From: Nipponacmea schrenckii
Lineage: Eukaryota > Mollusca > Gastropoda > Lottiidae
DNA: 64,000 nt
Direction of reading: 5' to 3'
NCBI GenBank assembly: GCA_030562195.1
Contig: JAUJPP010000006.1
Span: 2,790,001 to 2,854,000, forward strand
Shown here: one piece after another, positions 11,701 to 25,200 of the stretch
Numbering within the stretch: position 1 is the first letter of the stretch
Layout: each line of letters begins with the position of its first letter
Notes under the pieces: generated by a model
What the model saw: the letters and a program-made list of their open reading frames with translations, nothing else
What the model was told of the DNA's origin: nothing
Database searches by the model: none
Translations under genes and position numbers: made by a program

Positions 11701-14700
11701 GATGGAAAAAAGGGTATCGGATAATATGTTACCCTGTGGAACCCCATTGTCCCGAAGAAAAGGATCTGAAAAAAGCTGAGTCGTATCTTAAACGTCCTAT
11801 CATGTAGGAAATTGGAGATAAATAATTAAATAATGGCAATCTTCCTCTCAGACCGAAGTCAAAGAGATCGCGAAGAATGCCATATCTCCAAGTAGTGTCA
11901 TATGCCTTCTCCAAATAAAAAAATATGGCTACTAAATGGTGACTTTGGATGAAGGCGTCCCTGACGAACGATTCAAATCTAACGAGATGATCAAGAGTGC
12001 TCCTTTGGGACCGAAATCCACATTGGAGGTAAGTAAGAAGATTGTTTGACTCGAGGTGCCAAACGTGGTTCCATGGTTTTACAAATGCAGTTGGTCAATG
12101 CAATAGGGCGATAATTAGTAGGATTCGTAGGATCCTTACCAGGTTTAGGGGTGGGAATAATTGTAGCAATCCTCCACGAACGAGGAAAGACACCTTCATC
12201 CCAAATCAGGTTAAATATAAGTAAAAGTTTTTTTTAATGTTGGGTAAGGAAGATGTTTGAGGATCTGATAATGTAAGATGGAGGTAAATAATTCAATCGG
12301 GTCTTCTGCTTCATCTAGATCATGTTGAGGAAAAAAGAAATGCAAAGCGCCTCAAAGAGGGGCCAATTAGCTTTAGAGAGTTTCCATCTTTGTGGCCTGT
12401 CTAGGACCATTAGGACCATTATTCCGTAGAATTACAGGATAATGATCACTGTGGCAGAGTTCATCTTGGAACAAAGATGGTGAGCTAATTGTCAGATCTA
12501 GATGAGAAAACGTTTTTGTTCTTGAGCAGAAATATGTAGGCGATTCGTCATTAAAGATACAAAGATCGTTGTCATAAATGAAGTCAGCTATTAATTTTCC
12601 TCTGCTGTTGTCATCAGGACTACCAAAAAGTGTGGTGACTATTGAAATCTCCTAACAAAATGAAAGGAGGAAGCTTGGCAACAAGGTCATCCAATTCTCT
12701 GGGGTTTAAAGTTGAATTTGGTGGTAAAAAAATTGAGCAGATGGTAATTGTCAGGTGGAGTGTTACTCGCACGGCAATTACTTGCAGAGGAGAATTGAGT
12801 GTGATGGGCAATGTTTCTATTGACAATAATAGAAACACCACCCGAGACCTTTTCATCACCAGTGCCATAAAGGTGGTATGAAACAAAATGTTTGAATGGC
12901 AGTAAATGTAAATCCGTTGGCTTGAGGAATGTCTTGAGAAAGACCTCAGCAATTCCATTGAATGATATGGTTTCCTAACGGAAGGCGTTAGGCTAGGAGT
13001 CGTATTATTATTATTATTATTATTATTTTTTTTTGATGAAGCTTTGATTCTCTTCCTGTGCCTATTGAATAACTTCCTTATCCTTAGGCTTTACATCTTT
13101 GCTGGTAGAGGCAGCAACTGGCATCTCGGTTTGAGCAGCCAAAGAAGTACTAGAAAGAGAAGTCAAAGATGGCTTAACAACTTTTTGACTATTTAGTTCA
13201 CGGCTGTCGATCCAGGTAACATCTGTTTGACATTCAACTGAACGTACTTTAACAGACATGGTAACAGCAGCAGCAGCATAAGTTTTATTGGCGGGGGTGG
13301 ACGGGGTTGAATCTTCAACAACCTTTTTAGCCTCTAAGTAAGATACCTTACGCTCTGTTTTAATCTGTTGTATATTAAGGAGTGTCAGAACAATACTTGC
13401 TTTCATGACCTTCTTTTCCACACTTGGCGCATTTCTGCTTGGCTTAACAATTGCGGGAACCGTGCCCAAAACGTTGGCAATTAAAGCATCTCAACGGATT
13501 TGGAATGTACGGTTGAACCTTGGTGTTGAGATATCCAATCTTAATTGCAGCAGGAACTTCAGGATTGTTAAACAGAAGTATGTAGGTGTTCGTTGGAATA
13601 ACGAACCATTTCGTCTAACTGATATACGTTCGACCTTGGTAACGCCAATGGTGGCTTATTCTTCCTGCATTTCTTCGGGAGTGCAGCCATCCAAATCAGG
13701 ATGCCTGGCAACTCCATTCGAGTAATTTAATGTTTAATGAGGTGTTACAATGATGGGCATATTAGCTAATGATGTTGACTTTAAAAGTAATTCCGAATGA
13801 ATTCGGCGGTAACATTCAATCAAGAGAGAACCATTACGAAGTTTTTTAATTGTTTTAGGTTCACTGGCCAAGCCAGACAAACCTTTGTATATAGCGAAGG
13901 GAGATAGTTTAGACAAGGGTTTCTCCTGGTCTGAACTTTCTACAGAAAGCGCGGCAAACTATTATCGTTGGACGACGATTCATTAAACTCGACTTCCGTT
14001 AGTCTTCGTTTATAGGTATTATTTTTTTGTGTAGCCATGAATGTAAGGAAAGAGGATTCATCCCCCAAAACCCCCGGCCACCATGGACCACATCATCCGC
14101 ATTACTGACATTTGAGTCAGTACAGATGTGTTACTAAAGAAAAAAACAAAAGGACAAATATATGTTAATTCTGTTCTGTGACTACTGACTATAGGCTCAA
14201 CACGACCAAGCCGATTGACCAGCGTGGGCCACACTGGCCGCCCGTCTAAGAATCCCCTGGCCCAAAGCGATGTATTAGGAAGTATGTTACCCTCAACCAC
14301 CAGGAATCCATTAAAAATTGACACGGGTCGCACCTCACGGCAAACCAGGAGCCCCAATTCAGTCGCCTTTTACGACACGCAATGGGGACGGTGGACCTTT
14401 TCTTAACCCCGGTCCACTTGGGAGTGGGGGGGGGGAGGGCATGTTCAGGGCAATAACATAACAAAGGCATGTCTATAAATTAATTAACAATATTTTCGTT
14501 ATTGGGATAACACTTTCTTGGTATAGCACATATTCTAGTGCTGAAAATTGGCTGAGATTCGAACGGGTTTCGAACCAGCGATCTCAGAGTCAATCATCTC
14601 ATATACATTAATTAAGTACATGCTAAACTTTACCTGCACATCAGTAAGTGTAACATCATGGAACGGAATTTTTAACTCCTGATCTTCGACTGAACTCTCA

Positions 14701-16228
14701 ATTTGGTACATAGCCTTTGTAATATTTTTGGATAATGCACTGGGTTGTATACCATTTACGGCCCTTATAGCTTCATTTATATCTGCCATTAGACCCCGAA
14801 TAACAATACTGGATGACCTTTCATCTATTTTCACATTCACGGAATACAATTCTTCATATGACAATATTATTGCCTTCTGAATAAAAAACAATAATAAACT
14901 AGAACTGTGAACAGCTCCGAGCGTGGCAACTATGCGTTATCCCATGGATTTCGAACATTTTGAAACTTCTAACCTGCTAGCTTTCAATTCCGGTACTTTT
15001 CAGCCTCCAATTGTGGAACAAGCGTAACAATATTGTTAGATCTATAGACAGCTGATGTCAAGGCCATTCTATATGGAAAATTTCAAGGTCATTGAAGGTG
15101 AAGGTCACAAGATTTAGAATTTCAAATTTTTAAAAAATTCAAACGGGCATAAATAATAAATGACGGACTAATTAAATTTTAAAGAAAATTTGCCATTCTC
15201 GGAAAAATGGCGCATGCGCAACTAGCAATTAGAATTTTTTTCTTCTCGGGGGATACAAATTATTTTGTATAGCTAATATATACTGTTTTTGCTTACATTC
15301 TTGAATTACACGGGATGTAGGGTCGCCTGAAATGAGATAAAAAACCGGAAGTCCCCACGCCCAAACCGGAAGTGATCAAAAAATTTTGATGATATATTTT
15401 TAATTGTGTTGCGTATTTATCTATATCCTGTAAATTTCAGATCGATCCGAACATTAGAGCCCGAAAGTGTAATATAACCGTCCAAAATTGCAAAATAGTC
15501 AGATTTCGGTGGGCTATAAAACCGGAAGTTAATATTTGTCATGCAATATCAGCACATCTATAGACAGCTGAGGTCAAGGACATTCTACATCTCAAATGTC
15601 AAGGTCATTGAAGGTCAAGGTCACGAGATATAGAGTTTTAAATTTTTGAAAAATTCGAACGGGCATAAAAAAAATTCAAATTCGAAAATCAAAATTCTGT
15701 TCCCAACATTTTTTAGATAAAGTATCAAGGTTTTGATAGACACCAAAATCATAAAAATCGGTCAATAATTGGCGGACTTATTAAATTTTTAAGAAAATTT
15801 GCCATTTTTGAAAACTGCGCATGCGCAACATTCAATTTAATTTTTCTTCATCTCAGGGGATTAAAATCATTTTGTATAGCTTAAATATACTGTTTTTGTT
15901 TAGATTCTTGAATTACATGGGAAGCAGGGTCGCCCGACATGAGACGAAAAAACCGGAAGTCCCCACGCCCAAACCGGAAGTGATCAAAAAATTTTGATGA
16001 TGTAGTTTTAATTGCGCTGCCTATCTATCTATATCCTGTAAATTTCAGACCGATCCGACTATTAGGGCCCGAGCTAGCTTGAAATCTTATTTGCATATTA
16101 TGCAATTAGCCACTTTCGGGTTAGCGAAAATATTATGTTAGATATTCATTTTTGATTCCAGCCCATATAAAAACCATTGGTGAAAACAAAAATAGTCTAT
16201 CTTTTTCCGTTTGGGCTAGCGAGCTTCC

Positions 16229-16276
<48 letters not shown>

Positions 16277-19200
16277 ATCCGAACGAAAACAAAGCGTGAC
16301 AAATTTTATTTGCCACGCAAATAATAATCGTACAGAATTACAATTATTAAAGTGAAGTCAATTGAAGCCAAGATTTCACGATGATCAAACAAGTGGTTGC
16401 CTAGCAAGTTACTTCCCCTTTCCTCAAAAAATAAAGGTATATCAAGAATGGCTGTTATTGCCATCTGAATAAAAAAAAAGGAATCCAGCTTAATAAAAAT
16501 TACAATTACCAAAGTAAATGGTGCTGATACTCAAGCTGAATATTGTTCTTAATTATTATTATTTAAAATTGTTATTCTTTCTAGGAGTAATAATTACAGT
16601 ACTTTCTAGGAGTAATAATTACAGTTCTTTCTAGGAGTAACAATTACAGTACTTTCTAGGAGTAATAATTACAGTACTTTCTAGGAGTAATAATTACAGT
16701 ACTTTCTAGGAGTAATAATTACAGTTCTTTCTAGGAGTAATAATTACAGTACTTTCTAGGAGTAATAATTACAGTACTTTCTAGGAGTAATAATTACAGT
16801 ACTTTCTAGGAGTAACAATTACAGTTCTTTCTAAGAGTAACAATTACAGTACTTTCTAGGAGTAATAATTACAGTTTTTTCTAGGAGTAATAATTACAGA
16901 TCTTTCTAGGAGTAATAAATACAGTTCTTTCTAGGAGTAATAATTACAGTACTTTCTAGGAGTAATAATTACAGTACTTTCTAGGAGTAATAATTACAGT
17001 ACTTTCTAGGAGTAACAATTACAGTACTTTCTAGGAGTAACAATTACAGTTCTTTCTAGGAGTAATAATTACAGTACTTTCTAGGAGTAATAATTACAGT
17101 ACTTTCTAGGAGTAACAATTACAGTTCTTTCTAGGAGTAATAATTACAGTACTTTCTAGGAGTAATAATTACAGTACTTTCTAGGAGTAATAATTACAGT
17201 ACTTTCCAGAAGTAATAATTACAGTTCTTTCTAGGAGTAATAATTACAGTATTTTGTAGGAGTAATAATTACAGTTCTTTACAGAAGTAATAATTACAGT
17301 ACTTTCTAGGAGTAATAATTACAGTACTTTCTAGGAGTAATAAATACAGTTCTTTCTAAGAGTAATAATTACAGATCTTTCTTGGAGTAATAATTACAGT
17401 TCTTTCTAGGAGTAATAATTACAGTACTTTCTAGGAGTAATAATTACAGTTCTTTCCAGGAGTAATAATTACAGTACTTTCTAGGAGTAATAATTACAGT
17501 TCTTTCCAGGAGTAATAATTACGGTTCTTTCTAGGAGTAATAATTACAGTACTTTCTAGGAGTAATAACTGCAGTACTTTCCAGTGATACGTTAAAATTT
17601 ATTTCGTGCAAATTTCATGGGTATTCAATTTTACATTGGTAAAGTACGTCGACAAATTGAGCTTTGTTACTAAGCAACCGTTTAATAAATGCATGATAAT
17701 AAATTATTAAGTAAAATGTTAAAATCTACCTGCACATCAGTTATTTTTTTGAAAGGAATTTTTAACTCCTGATCTTCGACTGATGTTTTAAGTTCTTTCA
17801 TAGCCTTTGTAATTTCACCAATATCATCAGAATAAAATGATAAAGAGACATCTTCAATACTTGGTTCTGATACTGTTAAGTCTTCAAAATATGGTGAACT
17901 CATTGCCCCGTGAACCATAGGGACCTCTACAATAAAATCAAATACAGATTGCCAGACAAGGTAATTTATGCCGATTGGGATAGAACTGCCGCCATCACCA
18001 GAAGGAAATCAAATTGTAATACACTTATTTCAAACTTTTTTTTATATTTTTGCTCTTCCGTTAATGCTTATAATAAATTTAGACTTACTTCCAAGTTTAG
18101 TTTCTAATAGCTGGGTCGGTAGTGAATCATTTCGTGGTTGATCAAATTCAACTTGTTTGAAATCACGAGAAGACTGAAGACTGCGTACTATATTATAGAG
18201 ATATTTGTCTTTGATATCAACCAAATAAATTGTTGAAAGGACCGATCTCTTATATTTTTTAATATGGCTTGCAATGGACTCCACCATGCGATCTGTTGCA
18301 AAGTGAAGTGGATCTAATCCATGAATGATACCAGTATCAATAGCAACTGTTTGGAAACCATATTCCATCACTTTATCTAACACTTTATCAACAATTTCTG
18401 ATATCTCACTCAAAGGTTTTCTAGGGTCCGTTATTGTACAATCACCTGAAAGAAATGAAATGAAATGTATTAAAACAAGATTTTTTACATATTTCGACGA
18501 TTTAGTCGAAAACGTATTGCAATCGTTCGGATTATTTTTTACGTATTTCGACGATTTAGTCGAAAACGTATTGTAATCGTTCGGATTATTTTATTTTTTT
18601 ATTTTTTTTAATGAGATTCTCGGATGAGTTTGCAGAGAGGTAAGATGAGGTTTTTTTTGCTTTAGCAATTTTATTTTCAGTTCGATTTCGACCGGATTTT
18701 CAGATTTGAAAACTTCAATGTATTTGTCAACTAACAATTATAGGTTTTATGCAATTCGGTTAAATCTTTTACCCACGATTTGCAATTCTATATTCAAGGG
18801 TCACCGGCAAAAATTTCAGACCGTGATTTCTCGTTTAAAATAAATGATAAAATTTCGAAACTTTACCAGTTGATAGGCGATATGATTTTTTTTGAAAAAT
18901 TTTGAAAAAAAAATTCGACTTCAGGTTTAGCCTCAAATGACGTAATTACGTAACTTCCGGTCTATAACAGCAAGGTGAATAGTGATAACTGTTTATAAAT
19001 AACTTGTCAATAGTAATCGATTTGACCTAATCAATTAGGTCAAGCTGCCATATCGGTAGCCATTTTGAATTTTCGTTACAGTTCATAAAGCCGAAATTCA
19101 GACACTATTGATGGACCAATTTCGATGAAATTTAGCACATAGATACATTTGGTCATTATCTACCTTTTCTAGAAGACCGATTTAAAATTTTCGTATTTTT

Positions 19201-22200
19201 TCGTATTATTCAAATTTTTTTCAAAATTAGGTCATTTAACGGCTACGAAAGGTGTGACCCACTTAATCTATGACCTTGAAAATTAAGTCAAATAATATTC
19301 AATATATTGTCTACGAGTAGGTATTTTTTAATTTGGCTTACTTAAAAAATTCAAAGAGATATTAACGTAAAAGGATGATGACATATATAAATCATTTACA
19401 GAAATAATACTGAAAATAATTCTCACTAATATAACATTACCAACATGGAAGTCGTAATAAAGACAAACTTGTTCATATGGACATTCACACATTTTTCATG
19501 AGACAAAAGGTTCGCTCAAACTAAGCACCAAATGTGAAATTTAATATATTAAATAGATAGATCTTAACAAGCACATTTTCACTACCAGTAGTCCTAATGC
19601 GGTTATTAAGAAGTACCTGAAAGTGTAACACAAGCTGCTATCTATTTAAGGTTATAAATATCTTACCTCTGCGACCGAGAATCTGCAAGTATCCATCAAT
19701 AACATAAACAATAGCATCTACAGGTAGAGTGGTAATATCAACTTGTATTACTTTAATTGTGGTATTATTTATTATAAACGTGCTTGGAAATCCTTTTTCT
19801 TCCTTCAAATCTTGTTCTCTTAAGATAATACACCTTATTTGTCCCTCAATAGTTTTTATTATTTCTGAACCCTTCTGAGAATCTAAAAGCTTTTCATGAC
19901 TTTTGACTACAATGTTCATCTCTCGACATTCAATACCTTTACCAAACATTGTGTATGCCTCCAGAACTTCTTGTATACTTCTTTTTGTTCCTTCAACTGT
20001 TATACCCATTCTCTCCACATCCATAACTAACTTAACTTGTAATCTCTCAGCTAATTCTGTCAAATTTTTAGCAAAATATTTCTTTATGAATAGATCATGA
20101 CCTCGGAGTAATTTACAAGTTTCATTATATATTGTATTTTCTTCAAAAAATGTTCTAATATTGCATATAAGAAATTCAAATATGTTCGATATACATGTAA
20201 TTGATATTGTTGTTTTATCCAGGAGCAAGATCTTGGCAAAATCTCCAAACCGATCAATAACATCTTCCAAAAATATGAGCCATCTTTCATCAATAAAAAG
20301 ATGAGATGATTCTGGATCTAAGTTGTGTTTTTTGTGTGAAATAATTTCCTTGAAAATATTAACAATTATTCTTAGACTAGGTTGATCTTTGGCAACAACT
20401 TGAAGTGCGCCTGTTTGTATACCTCTCAGTAAATCTGTTCCCCACACAGCTATCTTCTCGTTACCGTGTAGTTTATTAACAATAATATATTCCTTCACAG
20501 TTGGTCTTAATAATAATTCTATAACTGATGGAGACAACTCATCGTCTGTTATCGTTTTATATTTTAAAGATTCTACCTGCTCATGAATTAGAACTCTAGC
20601 TGCGTGTATTTCTGCTACAATCCCTTTGAACTGTACATCAAGATTAGACTTGGAGATCTTCAATTTATCATTGGAGTTTTGTACCAGTTTGATAATACCA
20701 AATGTATGTAAAATAGTGTAGGGATACTTGAAAGCCGTAGTTTCCACCACTTCCTTATTTTTACGCTCCAAATCGTCTTGTACCTTACTAATTAGAGTCT
20801 GTAGATCATTAATACAAACTTGGAAAACTTCAGTATTATATCCAATGACATTTATAGAAGAACCAGAAAAACGGACAACCAAATCTCTTTCTTGTGGTCG
20901 TTTTAATGTAATCTTAACAAGCTCAATCACCTGAAATATAGACATACTTCTTGTGTACTAATATATATGACTAAGGGATGCTAATAGTCATTTTTGAGGC
21001 TGCGCTGCGAGAATTTGTTTGAAATTGTTCCAGTACTAAATTATAAAAATACACCAATTGCTTTATAAGGAGGAGTAATAATTAAGGCCTGTTTATACTG
21101 AGGGCGAACGCGACAGCGAATGCGGCTACTGCGACTTTTCGCGCGACTTTCCGCACGAAACATCGTTCGTATTAAAAGCGGCGGTACGCGCGGTAATTCA
21201 CAGGTGAAACGAGCTAATGACGAAGCAGTTTCCACGAGTGAACTGACACAACGAGGTGTGACTTTTGACCTCACACTTTGATTGGCTGATGAAAATAGTT
21301 CGCGCGGTCTTTTCCTAAAAATTCGCTTTGGAGACAATCTCCACGGTTGCAGCTACAGTGAGTATGTTGCAATATATGACCTGCAATGTAACCTATATAA
21401 AATCATGAGTTGTGATTGGTTGAGCATAAAAGTTCGCGCGACCATCTCCTAAAAATTCGCTCTAGAGGCATTCTCAGCGGAATTCAGCGTGAACCAAAAT
21501 TTGTTCGTATTCGCGTTCGCCTGCTGTATAAACTTTGCTTTTCATATTGATAATTCGTCATCGAACGCCGGATGTCTATTGAACATGTTTTCTATATTTG
21601 TACATCAAGACATGTAGTTCATATTTTCACAAATATATTATATATCAATATATTGATAAACATATTTTAATGTTTTTAAAGTTTTTTATATTCAACATGC
21701 TCTAAATAAGTTCATAAGTGTGAATAAGTGAGTATGAATTAACTGTCAAATCTTTCTTTGGTTTCCAGTGCTTTGGTTTCTATTGCTTCGATTTCCAGTG
21801 GATTCTTCTCCCCAGCCATATGTTTTAAGTCATACTGACATTTTAAAATAAACCGAGGTTTGTCCGGTGACGCTGTGACGAATTGAACCAAAAAAAAGAC
21901 GCAACAATTGTTGCAAAATCAAATAGGCGGTCATACGTTGTTCTCAATCGATCCCGCCACAAAAGAAGTCATTAATTTTGTTTGTTATTTGACCAATTTG
22001 ATCAATGTGCTAAAGAGACAAATGTTAATTAGAATTCACAATCTACAGAATTGTTGGAAATTTTTTGTGTAGAATTTTATTGATAGGTATTAATAAATGC
22101 AAGCTGTTTGAAGGGTCATGTGTCACCGGCAGCGCTTACGATTTGAATTGAAATTTAGGCCCAATTTTTATATCTTGAAAACTATTGATCCGATGGTTTT

Positions 22201-25200
22201 GAAATTTACAGTATAGATTCATATTGAAAATCGGGGGACAATAGCGGAAAAATTGTGTCGATATCATTAAACGGAAAGCCGCCATCTTGAATTGGAATTT
22301 ATCCTTGACGCCATTCAAAAGCCTAAGGCTCTGAGGATTTTGGACCGACATTTAAATTTGTTAAGAATTATCAATCAAGAGCACAATATTCTGATTTCAA
22401 GATGGCCGCCGATTAAGGCCTAATTTTTATATCTCGAAAACTCTTGATCCGAACGTTTTGATATTTACAGTATAGATTCATATAAAAATCGAGGAAATAT
22501 GGCGAAAAGATTATGTCGATATTATTAAACGAGAAGCCGCAGTATTGAATTGAAATTTAGCCTTTAACACAAATTACAAAGCCCAAGGCTCCAAGGATTT
22601 TAAACCGATTTTTATTTTTTTTCCGATTTAAAATAATCTAGAACAATATTCTGTAAAAATCTTGGGAACATGGCAAAAGATTTTGTGATAACCGGAAGTC
22701 GCCATCTTGAATTAAAATTTAGCCTTGACGCCGTTCAAAAGTCTAATATAAGACTGTGAGGATTATAATCTGGCGTCTCATGCAGTAGTGCATCACTTAA
22801 TGATTCTCAAGTAACTTAAACTGGTCGATATTATTTACGTATCCATTAAATACAACTCGTCAAATAAATAATTATTTTTACATATCTATTCAAGACAGCA
22901 TCATAAAATAATTTTTTCGTTCGTTTTGATTTTGAAATCACAGCACTAATCAAGATCTGTTCTAGTTTATACTTGTTTTCAAAAATCAAATTTTACAAAT
23001 ATATATAAAAAATTTCTATCTAGAATCGTGTATTAAAATAAACAGAACTTGGATTTTTACCTGAGAATCTAGTTTGAATTCTAGATATAAAATAGAATCC
23101 ATATAATCTCTGAAATACGACTGATGATTGCCCATCCATTTCTTGGCAAGTTCCCTACCATTACGAAAGTTAGGTTGTTGTATTAGTTGTAATTCAACTA
23201 TCCTCTTCTCCTTATTCCAATTAACCATTGTGTCAAATTCTTGCATTTTAGTTTCAAATTCAACTTGGTTTTCTGGTGTCCCATAAATGAAGTACATCTT
23301 AAGTTCTATTATATCATTTAAAGGTATTGGTTGAGGTTCGGGTGGAACAAAACAATCAAAATCTTCAATTCCACTGCAAATACCAAGACAGGATTGATAT
23401 TCCTTGACTTCAAGTTTTGCTCCGTATAATTCGTGGTCTTTTTGACAAACATTGCTAGCATCTGAAAAATAAATTATCATCATCAACTATTTTAGTTTAA
23501 TTTCCTTGTAAAAGTAAGGGCTTAAGTTTTATTTTGAGAACAAGGTCAATAACTTTTAGATTTAATTAACAGAAAGCAATACAATCTGAACTTGATCTTT
23601 CTTTATTGATCTAGTTGACAAAATGTCCAATTTTTATCAAAATCAGGCACATTTTTATCTAAATAAACCAAAACGTGAAAGAAAACATATTGAAATTACA
23701 GCAACGAATATGATTGTAGGCAACCAAAAATGAAATAAATGAGTTATACGTCCTACATTTCGGCACCTAATGTGCTAATGAGGACGGGCGCAATCGATGG
23801 ATCTTTTACATTGAAAGCCTGTCGCACACGGAGCCTAAGTTAATAGTTCCATAAGAACGATTAGACGACAAGCTCTTTTGTTACTCGGAATTCCCACATC
23901 GCGATCTTTCAACAATTGACCTACTTTCAGCCTGGGTCCAGTTGTGTTATTGTAGAATAAAGAATGAATAGAGTACCTTCGTAATTGAGAAAATAAATTA
24001 AAGCAGATGCTTCTTCTTTGTTCAATTCAACTTTTTCAACTTCACCACCATTACTTCTTTTATTTTCAAAATATAACTGTAAATCGTTGTCGGCCGTATC
24101 AGGTGTAAACCCCCTGACTATTACTATTTTACTCTTATATAATGGAGATATGGCCAATATTCTATCATTTAGTTTCTCCTTTCTTAATATATCAGCCTTA
24201 GAACAGATGATATCTGAAATATTCAGGGGGAGATTTAATGGTTGATTTGGATCTTGAATAAATGAAATACTAGAAATGTACGAAAGTCAAATAATATGTT
24301 CAAAAATAGGAATTTGAAGTTCAATTTCTATATAAACATCCTATAAATTGATAAATACCACTGTTAAAATAGTTGTCAAAACATCAATTGGTGAGCAATA
24401 GAACAATATCAAAAACATATTACTCAAAGATTCAAGGTATGTACTCTCTAAACCTGACCATCTTCAGACTTCGTCCGGAAGACAATATATGAAACCGTAC
24501 CATACTGATCAGATGAATAATACACTATAGCCTTTTCTCCTTCTTCATCAAATAATACTTTGTTTACATCCAGTTCTAACTTTTCTGCTAAATAATGTTT
24601 TAATTGATATGCAGATATGTCTTTAGAAATATTATTTATCAAAAATCGATCATTCCATTTTGGTGGTGGTACGTATATTGATGCGTGTACTGTTTCCTTT
24701 CCTATTTTATATAGTTTTCCACAAACTTTTTCAGCATCTGAAAAATGAAGAATTCCAATTCCAGTAACAGCATGTATAATAACAGCATGTATAATAACAG
24801 TATGAATAATAACAGTATGTATAATAACAGTATGTGTAATAACAGTATGTATAACAACAGTATGTATAATAACAGTATGTATTATTACAGTATGAATAAT
24901 AACAGTATGTATAATAACAGTATGTATTATTACAGTATGAATAATAACAGTATGTATAATAACAGTATGTGTAATTACAGTATGTATAACAACAGTATGT
25001 ATAATAACAGTATGTATTATTACAGTATGTATAATAACAGTATGTGTAATAACAGTATGTGTAATAAAAGTATGTATAATAACAGTATGTATAATAACAG
25101 TATGTGTAATAACAGTATGTATAATAACAGTATGTATTATTACAGTATGTATAATAACATAATGTATAATAACAGTATGTATAATAACAGTATGTATTAT

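Larger units (their letters stand above)
10860..14435 (-). mobile_element. Jockey-like non-LTR retrotransposon, copy A (defective)
   Basis: Minus-strand element. The 5' end is near gaccggggtt/ggtccaccgtcc at about 14,390-14,430. Relic ORF1 starts at about 14,038 (MATQKNN...) and ORF2 ends near 10,871. ORF2 pieces include the endonuclease segment with [11 protein letters not shown] (12,620-12,660), reverse transcriptase motif [10 protein letters not shown] (about 11,890-11,915) and the C-terminal thumb and downstream part ([34 protein letters not shown]). The region containing the YVDD motif is deleted (VVPDDFQM near 11,670-11,690). Multiple frameshifts. It lies inside the intron between exons 12 and 13. 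Confidence 0.88.

Noticed and set aside
14899..16318. Reading the poly-A/T element as a SINE or processed retrocopy
   Set aside because: The homopolymer is at the 5' end next to a hairpin, the other end has hairpin plus CTAG, and there is no pol III promoter. The Helentron-like interpretation fits better.
19590..19630. Candidate extra macro-domain exon behind acttt cag
   Set aside because: An open stretch follows the acceptor, but no donor and no macro similarity were found.
21041..21337. 98-residue Arg/Ser-rich open frame
   Set aside because: It lies in the CpG-rich inverted-repeat element and composition alone keeps it open. No domain.
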